Shown here in pieces: positions 36,044-42,690 of a DNA stretch of 64,000 nucleotides; the stretch's first letter is position 1; every line of letters starts with the position of its first letter. The stretch comes from Corallococcus sp. EGB. GTDB taxonomy: Bacteria; Myxococcota; Myxococcia; Myxococcales; Myxococcaceae. Under the pieces are notes generated by a model. The model did no database searches. It was given only the letters and a program-made list of their open reading frames with translations, and was not told where the DNA came from. The stretch spans positions 5,146,001-5,210,000 of the forward strand of contig NZ_CP079946.1 in assembly GCF_019968905.1 (NCBI RefSeq), read 5' to 3'. The position numbers and the translations under genes are program-made.

Positions 36044-37000
36044 ATGACGGCAGCGAAGCGGAAGCTGGGAACGACGGGCCTGGAGGTGTTCCCCCTGTGT
36101 CTGGGCGGGAACGTCTTCGGCTGGACGGCGGACGAGGCCACCTCGTTCGCCGTGCTCGACGCCTTCGTGGAGGGCGGCGGCAACTTCGTGGACACCGCGG
36201 ACGTGTACTCGCGGTGGATCCCCGGCCACGTGGGCGGCGAGTCGGAGACGGTGCTGGGCAGGTGGCTGGCCTCGCGCAAGGCGAAGGACCGCCTGGTGGT
36301 GGCCACGAAGGTCGGCGCGGAGACGGCGCTGGGCAAGGGCCTCACGCGCGAGCACATCGAGAAGAGCGTGGATGCGTCCCTGCGGCGCCTGGGCGTGGAG
36401 CGCATCGACCTGTACTACGCGCACTACGACGACCCCAACACGCCCTTCGAGGAGACGCTCCGCGCCTTCGACGCGCTGGTGAAGGCGGGCAAGGTGAAGG
36501 CCCTGGGCCTGAGCAACCACACGGCGGAGCGCGCGCGGGAGGCCCTGGACACGCAGAAGAAGCTGGGGCTCGCGCGGTACCAGGTGCTCCAGCCGGAGTA
36601 CAACCTGGTGGAGCGCGCGAAGTTCGAGGGCGCGCTGCAGCAGGTGGCGGAGCAGGAGCAGTTGGCGGTGGCGCCCTACTTCGGGCTCGCCGCGGGCTTC
36701 CTCACCGGCAAGTACCAGGAGGGGAAGCCGGCGCCGGCGTCACCGCGCGCGGGCAACGTGCTCAAGAAGCACGGCAACGCGCGGGGCTGGGGCGTCGTCG
36801 CCGCGTTGAAGAAGGTGGCGGAGCGCCGCGGGGCCACGCCCTCGCAGGTGGCGCTCGCGTGGCTCACGACGCGGCCCACGGTGGTGGCGCCCATCGCCAG
36901 CGCCACGTCCGTGCCGCAGCTGAAGGAGCTGCTCGGGGCCTTCACCCTGAAGCTGGAGGCGGACGACCTGCGCGAGTTGGACCGCGCGTCGGCGGCTTGA
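36044..37000 (+). CDS. aldo/keto reductase
   Basis: Protein of 318 residues. The NADPH-dependent family tetrad is Asp50 and Tyr55 (FVDTADVY), Lys89 (VVATKVGAE) and His127 (LYYAHYDD). The C-terminal cofactor-binding part has PIASATSVPQLKELL. These enzymes reduce aldehydes and ketones. AAAGGA precedes the ATG. The gene starts 33 bases after glgB on the same strand, so read-through from the GlgE operon is possible, but no functional link is evident. A 12-bp palindrome CTCAACGTTGAG lies just after its stop (37004-37015). Confidence 0.93.
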   Translation: MTAAKRKLGTTGLEVFPLCLGGNVFGWTADEATSFAVLDAFVEGGGNFVDTADVYSRWIPGHVGGESETVLGRWLASRKAKDRLVVATKVGAETALGKGLTREHIEKSVDASLRRLGVERIDLYYAHYDDPNTPFEETLRAFDALVKAGKVKALGLSNHTAERAREALDTQKKLGLARYQVLQPEYNLVERAKFEGALQQVAEQEQLAVAPYFGLAAGFLTGKYQEGKPAPASPRAGNVLKKHGNARGWGVVAALKKVAERRGATPSQVALAWLTTRPTVVAPIASATSVPQLKELLGAFTLKLEADDLRELDRASAA

Positions 37001-37053
37001 GCCCTCAACGTTGAGCAGCGCGTGTTCTTGCCTGGAGTCCCAGACCTTCTGGT

Positions 37054-37392
37054 TCAGTTCTCATCCGCGACGAGCACGGTCTTCAGCCGCTCCAGCACGG
37101 CTTCCGGCATGTCGATGAAGGACAGGCCCACCTCGTAGCGGGCCACGCCCCCCTTGGGCAACGTGACGACCCAGACGATGCGCGCGGTGCACTCCAGCGA
37201 GCTGCCGTCCGGGAGGAACAGCTCCAGGTCCAGGCGCGAGCCCACGTCCTGCAAGTCGTCGGAGTAGATGCGCGCGCCCCCAAGGCTGACGTCGAGCACC
37301 TGCTTCTTGTCGCCTAGCTTCATCCGCGCGGGGCGCGAGTAGAGGGGCGCGTGGATGCGCGGGAACGCGCGGCGATCAATGGGAGAGGTCAT
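37054..37392 (-). CDS. PilZ-domain protein
   Basis: Protein of 112 residues. Single PilZ domain with the cyclic di-GMP-binding RRAFPRI arm (RxxxR) and DVSLGGARI (D/NxSxxG), followed by VGSRLDLELFLPDGSSLE and a C-terminal helix PEAVLERLKTVLVADE. Both binding motifs are intact, so it is expected to bind c-di-GMP. ATG 37392 is chosen because it begins close to the arm; a GTG at 37404 adds four residues. It is transcribed alone between the aldo/keto reductase gene and the heme-oxygenase-like gene. Confidence 0.9.
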   Translation of the reverse strand: MTSPIDRRAFPRIHAPLYSRPARMKLGDKKQVLDVSLGGARIYSDDLQDVGSRLDLELFLPDGSSLECTARIVWVVTLPKGGVARYEVGLSFIDMPEAVLERLKTVLVADEN

Positions 37393-37508
37393 CTGAAGTG
37401 TCACGTTCCGCCATCCTAGCGTGGCTGTCACGAAACGGCACATTGCCCCCCAAGCCGAGGAGGTGCGCCATGGGGTCGGACCACCTCCTCCGTGGGTTGC
37501 CGTCCACC

Positions 37509-38297
37509 CTACCTGGCATGACCGCCCCGGCCGTCGAGCTCCGGCGCATCCCGCGCCAGCTCGTCGCAGATGAGCGCCTGGATGCGGAAGGCCAGCCGCG
37601 CCTCCTGGACCAGCTCCTGCGCTTCGCCTTCCGTCAGCGGCACCTCGTCCAGGCGAGAGACCAGGCGGCCCTTGAAGGCGAGCAGCTCTCGCGCGGACAC
37701 CGCGTTGTAGAAGGCCGTGCCCCGGCCGTTCTCCAGCTCGAACGCGCGCGCGACCTGTTCCGAGCGCTGCGGCGCCGTGTACAGGTCCTGCACGCAGCGC
37801 GCGTACGCATGGGCGATGAGCAGGTGCGGAGCCTCCGCCGCCACCTCGCGGATGCGCTCGGCGTGCAGCCGCGTCTCCGCGCAGGCGAAGGGCTTCGTGC
37901 GCGTGTCGCCGCAGAACCAGTCCAGGTCCGCCAGCAGCGCGGCGGCACGCCGCAGCTCCGGCAGTCGCAGCACGCGCGTGACCGGGCTGTCCTCCAGTCC
38001 CGGCAGCACGGACTCCAGCGCCTCGTAGACGGTGTGCAGCTGGCGCAGGTGGTTCACATAGTGGCGCGCCCGCACGAACTGTCCATAGACACCGCCGTTC
38101 CACGAGCCGTGGAAGAGCGCCTCCAGGAAGGTGGTCTGCTCCGACTGGCGCCGCGCCATCCCCGTCCCCTCCTCCAGCCGCAGCGACAGCCGCTGCGCGG
38201 ACGGAAGGCCCACGAGCGCCGTGGAGGCCGAGGGAAGGCGGCGGTCCCTCGCGGAGCGCTCGAAGCCGCCCCAGCGGATCGTCCCCCGGACGCTCAC
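37509..38297 (-). CDS. heme-oxygenase-fold protein lacking the usual heme ligand
   Basis: Protein of 262 residues from a GTG overlapping the stop of the small Cys-rich gene (GTGA). The all-helical heme oxygenase pattern is seen in SLRLEEGTGMARRQSEQTTF, ARHYVNHLRQLHTVYEALE, APHLLIAHAYARCVQDLY and GRGTAFYNAV. In true heme oxygenases the proximal His falls in EAHxxxE; here the equivalent residue is Arg49 in MARRQSE. The distal glycine-rich GDLSGG segment reads QDLYTAPQ. It may therefore bind heme differently, bind another tetrapyrrole, or be a scaffold. A Fur-box-like site lies upstream of the operon. Confidence 0.7.
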   Translation of the reverse strand: MSVRGTIRWGGFERSARDRRLPSASTALVGLPSAQRLSLRLEEGTGMARRQSEQTTFLEALFHGSWNGGVYGQFVRARHYVNHLRQLHTVYEALESVLPGLEDSPVTRVLRLPELRRAAALLADLDWFCGDTRTKPFACAETRLHAERIREVAAEAPHLLIAHAYARCVQDLYTAPQRSEQVARAFELENGRGTAFYNAVSARELLAFKGRLVSRLDEVPLTEGEAQELVQEARLAFRIQALICDELARDAPELDGRGGHAR

Positions 38298-38545
38298 TGC
38301 TTCCACCCGCCGGTGGGCGCCGCGTGGGCGACGATGGGGGCCGGCTCCTGCGCCTCGGCTTCGTGCGACGCCTGCAACTGGTGGATGGCCTCCATCAAGG
38401 TGTGGCCCAACGCGCGCAGCACGTCCTCCTCCAGGCGGAGCGTCACCGGCCCCACCGCCAGGTGGATATGCCCACAGCTGCACCGGGTCACCTCCGCGCA
38501 CGGACCCCGCGCCAGCACCGCCCTGCAGCATCCCTGACCGAGCAT
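38294..38545 (-). CDS. small Cys/His-rich protein coupled to the heme-oxygenase-like gene
   Basis: Protein of 83 residues from ATG 38545, with GGAG six bases upstream. The first 30 residues carry Cys6, Cys7, Cys16, Cys22, Cys24, His26 and His28 (TRCSCGHIHLAVGPVTLRLE), a likely metal- or heme-binding cluster. A helix VLRALGHTLMEAIHQLQASH follows, then a Pro/Ala-rich tail. I do not recognise the family. An upstream ATG at 38596 would place the Fur-box-like palindrome inside the gene and is not supported by a ribosome site. It is the first gene of the two-gene unit. Confidence 0.72.
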   Translation of the reverse strand: MLGQGCCRAVLARGPCAEVTRCSCGHIHLAVGPVTLRLEEDVLRALGHTLMEAIHQLQASHEAEAQEPAPIVAHAAPTGGWKQ

Positions 38546-38562
38546 CGCGATCTCCAGATGAT

Positions 38563-38581
38563 TTTGATTATCGAAATCAAA
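38563..38581. promoter_or_regulatory. Fur-box-like palindrome
   Basis: TTTGATT and AATCAAA form perfect 7-bp arms around ATCGA. The centre TGATTATCGAAATCA resembles the 7-1-7 form of Fur boxes. It lies 17 bases before the start of the Cys/His-rich gene, overlapping where its promoter or leader should be. Iron control would fit a heme-handling operon. Confidence 0.5.
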
Positions 38582-38664
38582 TTCATGAGGCCACAAGACC
38601 CTTCCGCCGTCAAGCCCGGTCCGTGCAGTTCAGCGCCGAGCCAGTGGACGACCCCCAATCACAG

Positions 38665-38731
38665 ACATGAAACATCAGAACAGAGACATACAAAAAAACA
38701 ATCTCAATGGTTGATATTGTTTGTTTCATGT
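38665..38731. repeat. nested inverted repeats in the AT-rich island
   Basis: Outer arms ACATGAAACA (38665-38674) and TGTTTCATGT (38722-38731) are perfect complements. Inside them, 38696-38722 is a second palindrome: AAACAAT, one mismatch, TCAA, a TGG loop, TTGA, one mismatch, ATTGTTT. The two could act as operators or form a large hairpin. Confidence 0.5.
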
Positions 38732-38796
38732 TTCACACAACAGCAGGTATCTGGCTTTTTGTTCATGTAGGCATGGCGGTTCGCGGCCATGCGGGC

Positions 38797-38871
38797 ACTG
38801 GCTGAATGTTTGTTCAGGCCCATTCGGGCGTGTTCGAGACGTCCTGAAAACTGGCTGAATGTTTGTCCAGG
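38797..38871 (+). repeat. 22-bp direct repeat, two copies at a 53-bp spacing
   Basis: Copies at 38797-38818 and 38850-38871 differ at one base and share ACTGGCTGAATGTTTGT. Each contains a CTGAA...TTCAG-type half palindrome. They precede the dehydrogenase-like gene by about 95 bases. They may be regulator sites or copies of a dispersed myxobacterial repeat. Confidence 0.6.
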
Positions 38872-38964
38872 TGACGTTCAGTGGATTCAGGTCCGGGCAT
38901 CCCGGAAAGGACGGGGGAAATCCGGTCGCCAGCCGTCCGGAACTCCGGTTAGGAAAAGTGGACC

Positions 38965-40350
38965 ATGCGGCGAACACTCGTGCTGACGACCTTCCTCGGG
39001 CTCGCGTGCCTGCAGCCAGGCTGCAAGTCCAACCCTCCCGGCCCCTCCCCCGCTGATCACGACGCAGGCATCGCGGACGCGGGCACCGCCGACGCGGGCG
39101 ACCCGCAGCCCGCCCCCTGGAACCTCCAACAGGCCCAGGTCCAGGTCCCCGAGAGCATGCGGAGCGAACCGTTCAACGTTCCGCGCTCCCTGAACATCCC
39201 ACCAGGCATGTCCGTGTCCGTCTGGGCTCGCGTGCCGGGCGCACGGTTCGTCGCGTTCTCACCGGAGGGCACCCTGCTCGTCTCCGTCCCCGGGGAGGGC
39301 AAGGTGATGCAGGTGCGCCCGCGTTCCGGCCAGGACCCGGAGGTGACGCTGTGGGCGGGCGGCCTGGGCCGGCCCCACGACATCGTCTTCCACGAGCGCG
39401 ACGGACAGACGTGGGTCTTCGTGTCGGAGAAGGACCGCGTCACGCGCTCGCGCTGGACGCCCGGGGAGACGACGCGCGGCCAGGTGGAGACCGTCATCTC
39501 CGGGCTGCCGGACGCCTCCCTGCCGGAGCTGCACGGGGCCTACGGCCACGAGCTCAAGAACCTGGCCGTGGACTCACAGCACCGCGTGTACGTGGCCATC
39601 GCGTCCACCTGCAACGTGTGCCTGAGCGACACCACCAGCGACCCGCTGCGCGGCGCCATCTACCGGTGGGACTGGAGCGGCGGCTCGCGCGAGCTGTTCG
39701 CCCGGGGCCTGCGCAACGCGGAGGGCCTGGCGTGGGAGCCGGGCACGGACACGCTGTGGGTGACGGTCAACAACCGCGACAACACGCCCTACCCGTTCGA
39801 CGACGGCACCGGGAAGTACGGCAAGGTGATTCCCGAGTACGTGGACGACCACCCGCCGGATGCCCTCACCTCCGTGCGCGAGGGCGGCGACTACGGCTGG
39901 CCGTTCTGCAACGCCAACCCGGACTCGCCCAGCGGCCTGAAGCACATGCCCCTGGACCGCGACTACGACACGAACCGGGACGGCGCCAGGGCGGACTGCG
40001 CGGCGATGGACAGGATGGATCAGGGCATCGAGGCGCACTCGGCGCCCCTGGGCATGACGTTCTTCGACAACGGGGAGCTGAACCCGGCCTGGAAGCGCGG
40101 CGCGCTCGTCGCCTACCACGGCTCGTGGAACCGCACGAAGCGCAGCGGCTACAAGGTCACCGTCTTCCCTTGGGACCTGGACACCCACCAGCCCACGGGC
40201 GAGGTGGACGCCGTCACCGGCTTCGAGAGCCCGGGCCAGAGCGTGTGGGGCCGGCCGGTGGACGTGGCCATGGCCCCGGGCGGCGGCTTCATCGTCAGTG
40301 ACGACTTCGCCGGCGCGCTCTACCGCATCGCGCCCACCACCCTGCCCTGA
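38965..40350 (+). CDS. sorbosone/glucose-dehydrogenase-like beta-propeller lipoprotein
   Basis: Protein of 461 residues. An N-terminal signal peptide ends near GLACLQPGCKS, so it is exported and probably lipid-anchored. An Ala/Asp/Gly-rich linker follows. The mature part is a six-bladed propeller of the PQQ-dependent soluble glucose/L-sorbosone dehydrogenase type: GARFVAFSPEGTLLVSVPGE, GLGRPHDIVFHERDGQTWVF, GLRNAEGLAWEPGTDTLWVT, VREGGDYGWPFCNAN, LVAYHGSWNRTKRSGYKV. Enzymes of this fold oxidise sugars in the periplasm, often with PQQ. The exact substrate and PQQ dependence are not shown. It sits alone, with the AT-rich island upstream. Confidence 0.87.
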   Translation: MRRTLVLTTFLGLACLQPGCKSNPPGPSPADHDAGIADAGTADAGDPQPAPWNLQQAQVQVPESMRSEPFNVPRSLNIPPGMSVSVWARVPGARFVAFSPEGTLLVSVPGEGKVMQVRPRSGQDPEVTLWAGGLGRPHDIVFHERDGQTWVFVSEKDRVTRSRWTPGETTRGQVETVISGLPDASLPELHGAYGHELKNLAVDSQHRVYVAIASTCNVCLSDTTSDPLRGAIYRWDWSGGSRELFARGLRNAEGLAWEPGTDTLWVTVNNRDNTPYPFDDGTGKYGKVIPEYVDDHPPDALTSVREGGDYGWPFCNANPDSPSGLKHMPLDRDYDTNRDGARADCAAMDRMDQGIEAHSAPLGMTFFDNGELNPAWKRGALVAYHGSWNRTKRSGYKVTVFPWDLDTHQPTGEVDAVTGFESPGQSVWGRPVDVAMAPGGGFIVSDDFAGALYRIAPTTLP

Positions 40351-40384
40351 GCCGGACGGCGGACCCAAGCGCGGCGAGCATGTG

Positions 40385-40912
40385 TCAGCGCGACTCGCCG
40401 CGCGCCAGCTTCTCCACGTAGTCCGCGGGCAGCCCGGCGCTCCTCGCGCCGCGCACCAGCGCCTCCACGAAGCGCGGGCTCACCGGTCCGTCCGACGACG
40501 CGCGGCGCGGGTTCGTCACGAACGCGGTGGCCTCCACTTCCTGGCCACCCACGCGCACGCGCACCGTGCGCTCCACGCACATGTGGGTCACGAAGCCCTC
40601 CTTGTGCTGGACGATGGGCCAGTCCTTGCCGGGAATCTCGAAGAGCCGGCCGTACACGCGCGCGCCCGGCGCGTCCGTCAGGCCCGCCACCCGGCCGCCC
40701 CACCAGCGCGAGGGGAAGTCATAGACGAGGTCCACGTCCAGCGCCTCGGCGAGCTGCCCCTCCGGCAGCTCGAAGAAGCCGTAGCTGTGCTGCTGCTTCC
40801 ACTCGTCGAAGGCGGCCCGGTCCAGGATGGTCGAGTACGCGAAGTAGCGCCGGGGCGCGTTCGCGTCCGCCTGCTCGCGCGCCTTCATCACCTGGTCGTA
40901 GTGCGAATCCAT
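40385..40912 (-). CDS. gamma-glutamylcyclotransferase-like protein
   Basis: Protein of 175 residues. It has the AIG2/GGCT beginning RRYFAYSTILDRAAFDEWK, a variant of the YGTL motif, then VYDFPSRWWGGRVAGLTDAP, GARVYGRLFEIPGKDWPIVQ and HKEG. The Glu in HKEG corresponds to the catalytic acid of the family. These enzymes release 5-oxoproline from gamma-glutamyl peptides. A C-terminal helical extension has RFVEALVRGARSAGLPADYV. It is the last gene of a three-gene minus-strand unit. Confidence 0.85.
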   Translation of the reverse strand: MDSHYDQVMKAREQADANAPRRYFAYSTILDRAAFDEWKQQHSYGFFELPEGQLAEALDVDLVYDFPSRWWGGRVAGLTDAPGARVYGRLFEIPGKDWPIVQHKEGFVTHMCVERTVRVRVGGQEVEATAFVTNPRRASSDGPVSPRFVEALVRGARSAGLPADYVEKLARGESR

Positions 40913-40933
40913 TTGCGTGTGCCCTCGTCGTAC

Positions 40934-41530
40934 CTACCGCTCGCCCTTGCGTGACAGGGCGCCGTCGCGGAACGCGCCGAGCACCCCTCCCACGTCCAGG
41001 CGGGACGTCTTGATGAACAGCTTGAGCGCGCGCTCCACGTGGTCGGCCAGCACGGCCATGCGCTCCAGCCGCCGCAGCTTCTCCGCCTGCACGCCGCCGG
41101 CGCCCTCCGCCAGACGGCGCGCCTCCGACAGGTCCGCGCGGATGCGGGTGACGAAGGCCGCCTCGCGCTCCGCCACCACGTGCGTCACCATCCGCACCAG
41201 ATCCGTCTCCGCCGCGTAGCGCCACACCGTGTCCTGCGGCACGCGCACCCGCTGGATGACGCCCCAGTGCTCCAGGTCTCGCAGCAGCATGGACACGCCG
41301 CCCTTCGACAGGTCGAGCTCGCGCTCGATCTCGCCTGCGGTCAGCGGCTCGCCGCGCAGGTAGAGCAGGCCCCACACGCGGCCCTGGTTGCGCTTGAAGC
41401 CCCAGAACTCGATGACGTTGCCCACCGCCTCCACGGCGATGGATTCCCACGGCGCCAGCCGTCCATGCACTGGCGGCGCAAGGGTCTTCTGGCTCCCGGG
41501 ATCCCCCCCCGTCCACAGGTAACCCTTCAT
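40934..41530 (-). CDS. GbsR/MarR-family transcriptional regulator
   Basis: Protein of 198 residues. The winged helix is typical of the GbsR branch: VGNVIEFWGFKRNQGRVWGL, YLRGEPLTAGEIERELDLSK, GGVSMLLRDLEHWGVIQRV. A long helical C terminus serves for dimerisation. GbsR proteins control choline and other stress genes in Bacillus; the role here is not known. The start overlaps the polyprenyl synthetase stop (ATGA), so this regulator is made together with an isoprenoid enzyme, which suggests control of isoprenoid genes. Confidence 0.9.
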   Translation of the reverse strand: MKGYLWTGGDPGSQKTLAPPVHGRLAPWESIAVEAVGNVIEFWGFKRNQGRVWGLLYLRGEPLTAGEIERELDLSKGGVSMLLRDLEHWGVIQRVRVPQDTVWRYAAETDLVRMVTHVVAEREAAFVTRIRADLSEARRLAEGAGGVQAEKLRRLERMAVLADHVERALKLFIKTSRLDVGGVLGAFRDGALSRKGER

Positions 41531-42552
41531 GCAGCGCGACCTTTCACCTGCTCCGCGATGCCCTCCGACAGCCGGTGCGCCCAGCTCATCAGCTCCGCGC
41601 CCGCGGCGTCATTGGCGAAGGGCCCCAGCTTGTCGAGCGCCGCGTTGATCTCCTGGTTCATCTTCTCCATGGAGGCCTCCACCGCGCCGGTGGCCTCGAT
41701 GGCGGCGCCAATCTCCCGGGTGCGCTCCGGGGTGACGACGGAGAACGCCCACGCGTCCTTGAGCTTGCGGCGCAGGGACTCGTCGCGGGACACCGCCAGC
41801 AGGATGGGCATGGACGGCGTGCGCGAGTGCACGTCCGCGTACCGCGGCTTGCCCACGTCCGTGCCCAGGATGTCGCGGATGTCGTCGGCGATCTGGAACG
41901 CCACGCCCAGGTGCCGGCCGAAGGCGTCGAAGCGCGCCACGGCCTCCGGCTGCTCCGCCAGCGTCGCCGCCGCCTTGCCGCACCAGCCGAACAGCGAGCC
42001 CGTCTTGCCCTCGGCGATATAGCGCAGCCGGGTGAGCGGCAGGTTCAGGTCGCCGCGCGCCTCCACCTCCGCGATGGCCGCGCGCGTCATCTCCGTGACG
42101 ATGGCCAGGCCGCTCTGCACCAGGCGCGCGTCCAGCAGGGACAGCCGCGACAGCGCGGTGGACAGGATGAGGTCGCCGCTCATCACCGCCACGATGTTGC
42201 CCCAGCGCGCGTTCACCGTCGGGCGGCCCCGGCGGAACATGCCCGCGTCCACCACGTCGTCGTGCAGCAGGCTGGCCGAGTGGATCATCTCCGCCGCCAC
42301 ACCCACATCCACCAACCGCGCGGCCGGCACTCCCACCACGGCACCGAACAGGCGGACGAGCATGGGCCGTGCCCGCTTGCCCCCGGCGCCCAGGCACAGG
42401 TGGCGCGCCGCGTCCATCAGCGTGTCGCCCTTCACGTCCGGCCCGACGTCGCCATCCGCGAGCAATTCGGTCAGACGCTGCTCCACCTGTCCCAGAAACT
42501 CCGTCAGCTCGTGTGCGACATCCATGTGCACGGTCTCCTTCGGCGCGTTCAT
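41527..42552 (-). CDS. trans-prenyl diphosphate synthase (polyprenyl synthetase)
   Basis: Protein of 341 residues from ATG 42552; another ATG at 42525 is possible. Both aspartate-rich motifs are intact: DDVVD (98-102) in LLHDDVVDAGMFRRG and DDIRD (223-227) in FQIADDIRDILG. GGKRARPML marks the N-terminal substrate site. The enzyme condenses isopentenyl diphosphate onto an allylic primer. Product length cannot be read with confidence; quinone side chains or carotenoid precursors are possible. The C-terminal 80 residues are more helical than usual. It opens the minus-strand unit and diverges from the MFS gene. Confidence 0.92.
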   Translation of the reverse strand: MNAPKETVHMDVAHELTEFLGQVEQRLTELLADGDVGPDVKGDTLMDAARHLCLGAGGKRARPMLVRLFGAVVGVPAARLVDVGVAAEMIHSASLLHDDVVDAGMFRRGRPTVNARWGNIVAVMSGDLILSTALSRLSLLDARLVQSGLAIVTEMTRAAIAEVEARGDLNLPLTRLRYIAEGKTGSLFGWCGKAAATLAEQPEAVARFDAFGRHLGVAFQIADDIRDILGTDVGKPRYADVHSRTPSMPILLAVSRDESLRRKLKDAWAFSVVTPERTREIGAAIEATGAVEASMEKMNQEINAALDKLGPFANDAAGAELMSWAHRLSEGIAEQVKGRAA

Positions 42553-42690
42553 ATAGTTCAAGACCACGTGAACTGCACCAGATTCCCTCCTGCCCACCAA
42601 GCGGTCGGACAGTGCGCTGAAAGCAACGAATAAGGCTGGTTGGTGTCCGGCCGTGCGCAGGGGGGTCCTTGGGGGTCCGATTGAGAGGGA

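Larger units (their letters stand above)
38546..38964. other. 419-bp AT-rich intergenic regulatory island
   Basis: No convincing gene is seen. The stretch is markedly richer in A and T than its surroundings, especially 38560-38770. It contains a Fur-box-like palindrome, nested inverted repeats and a pair of near-identical direct repeats, listed separately. It separates two divergent genes, so it holds promoters for both. Confidence 0.7.
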
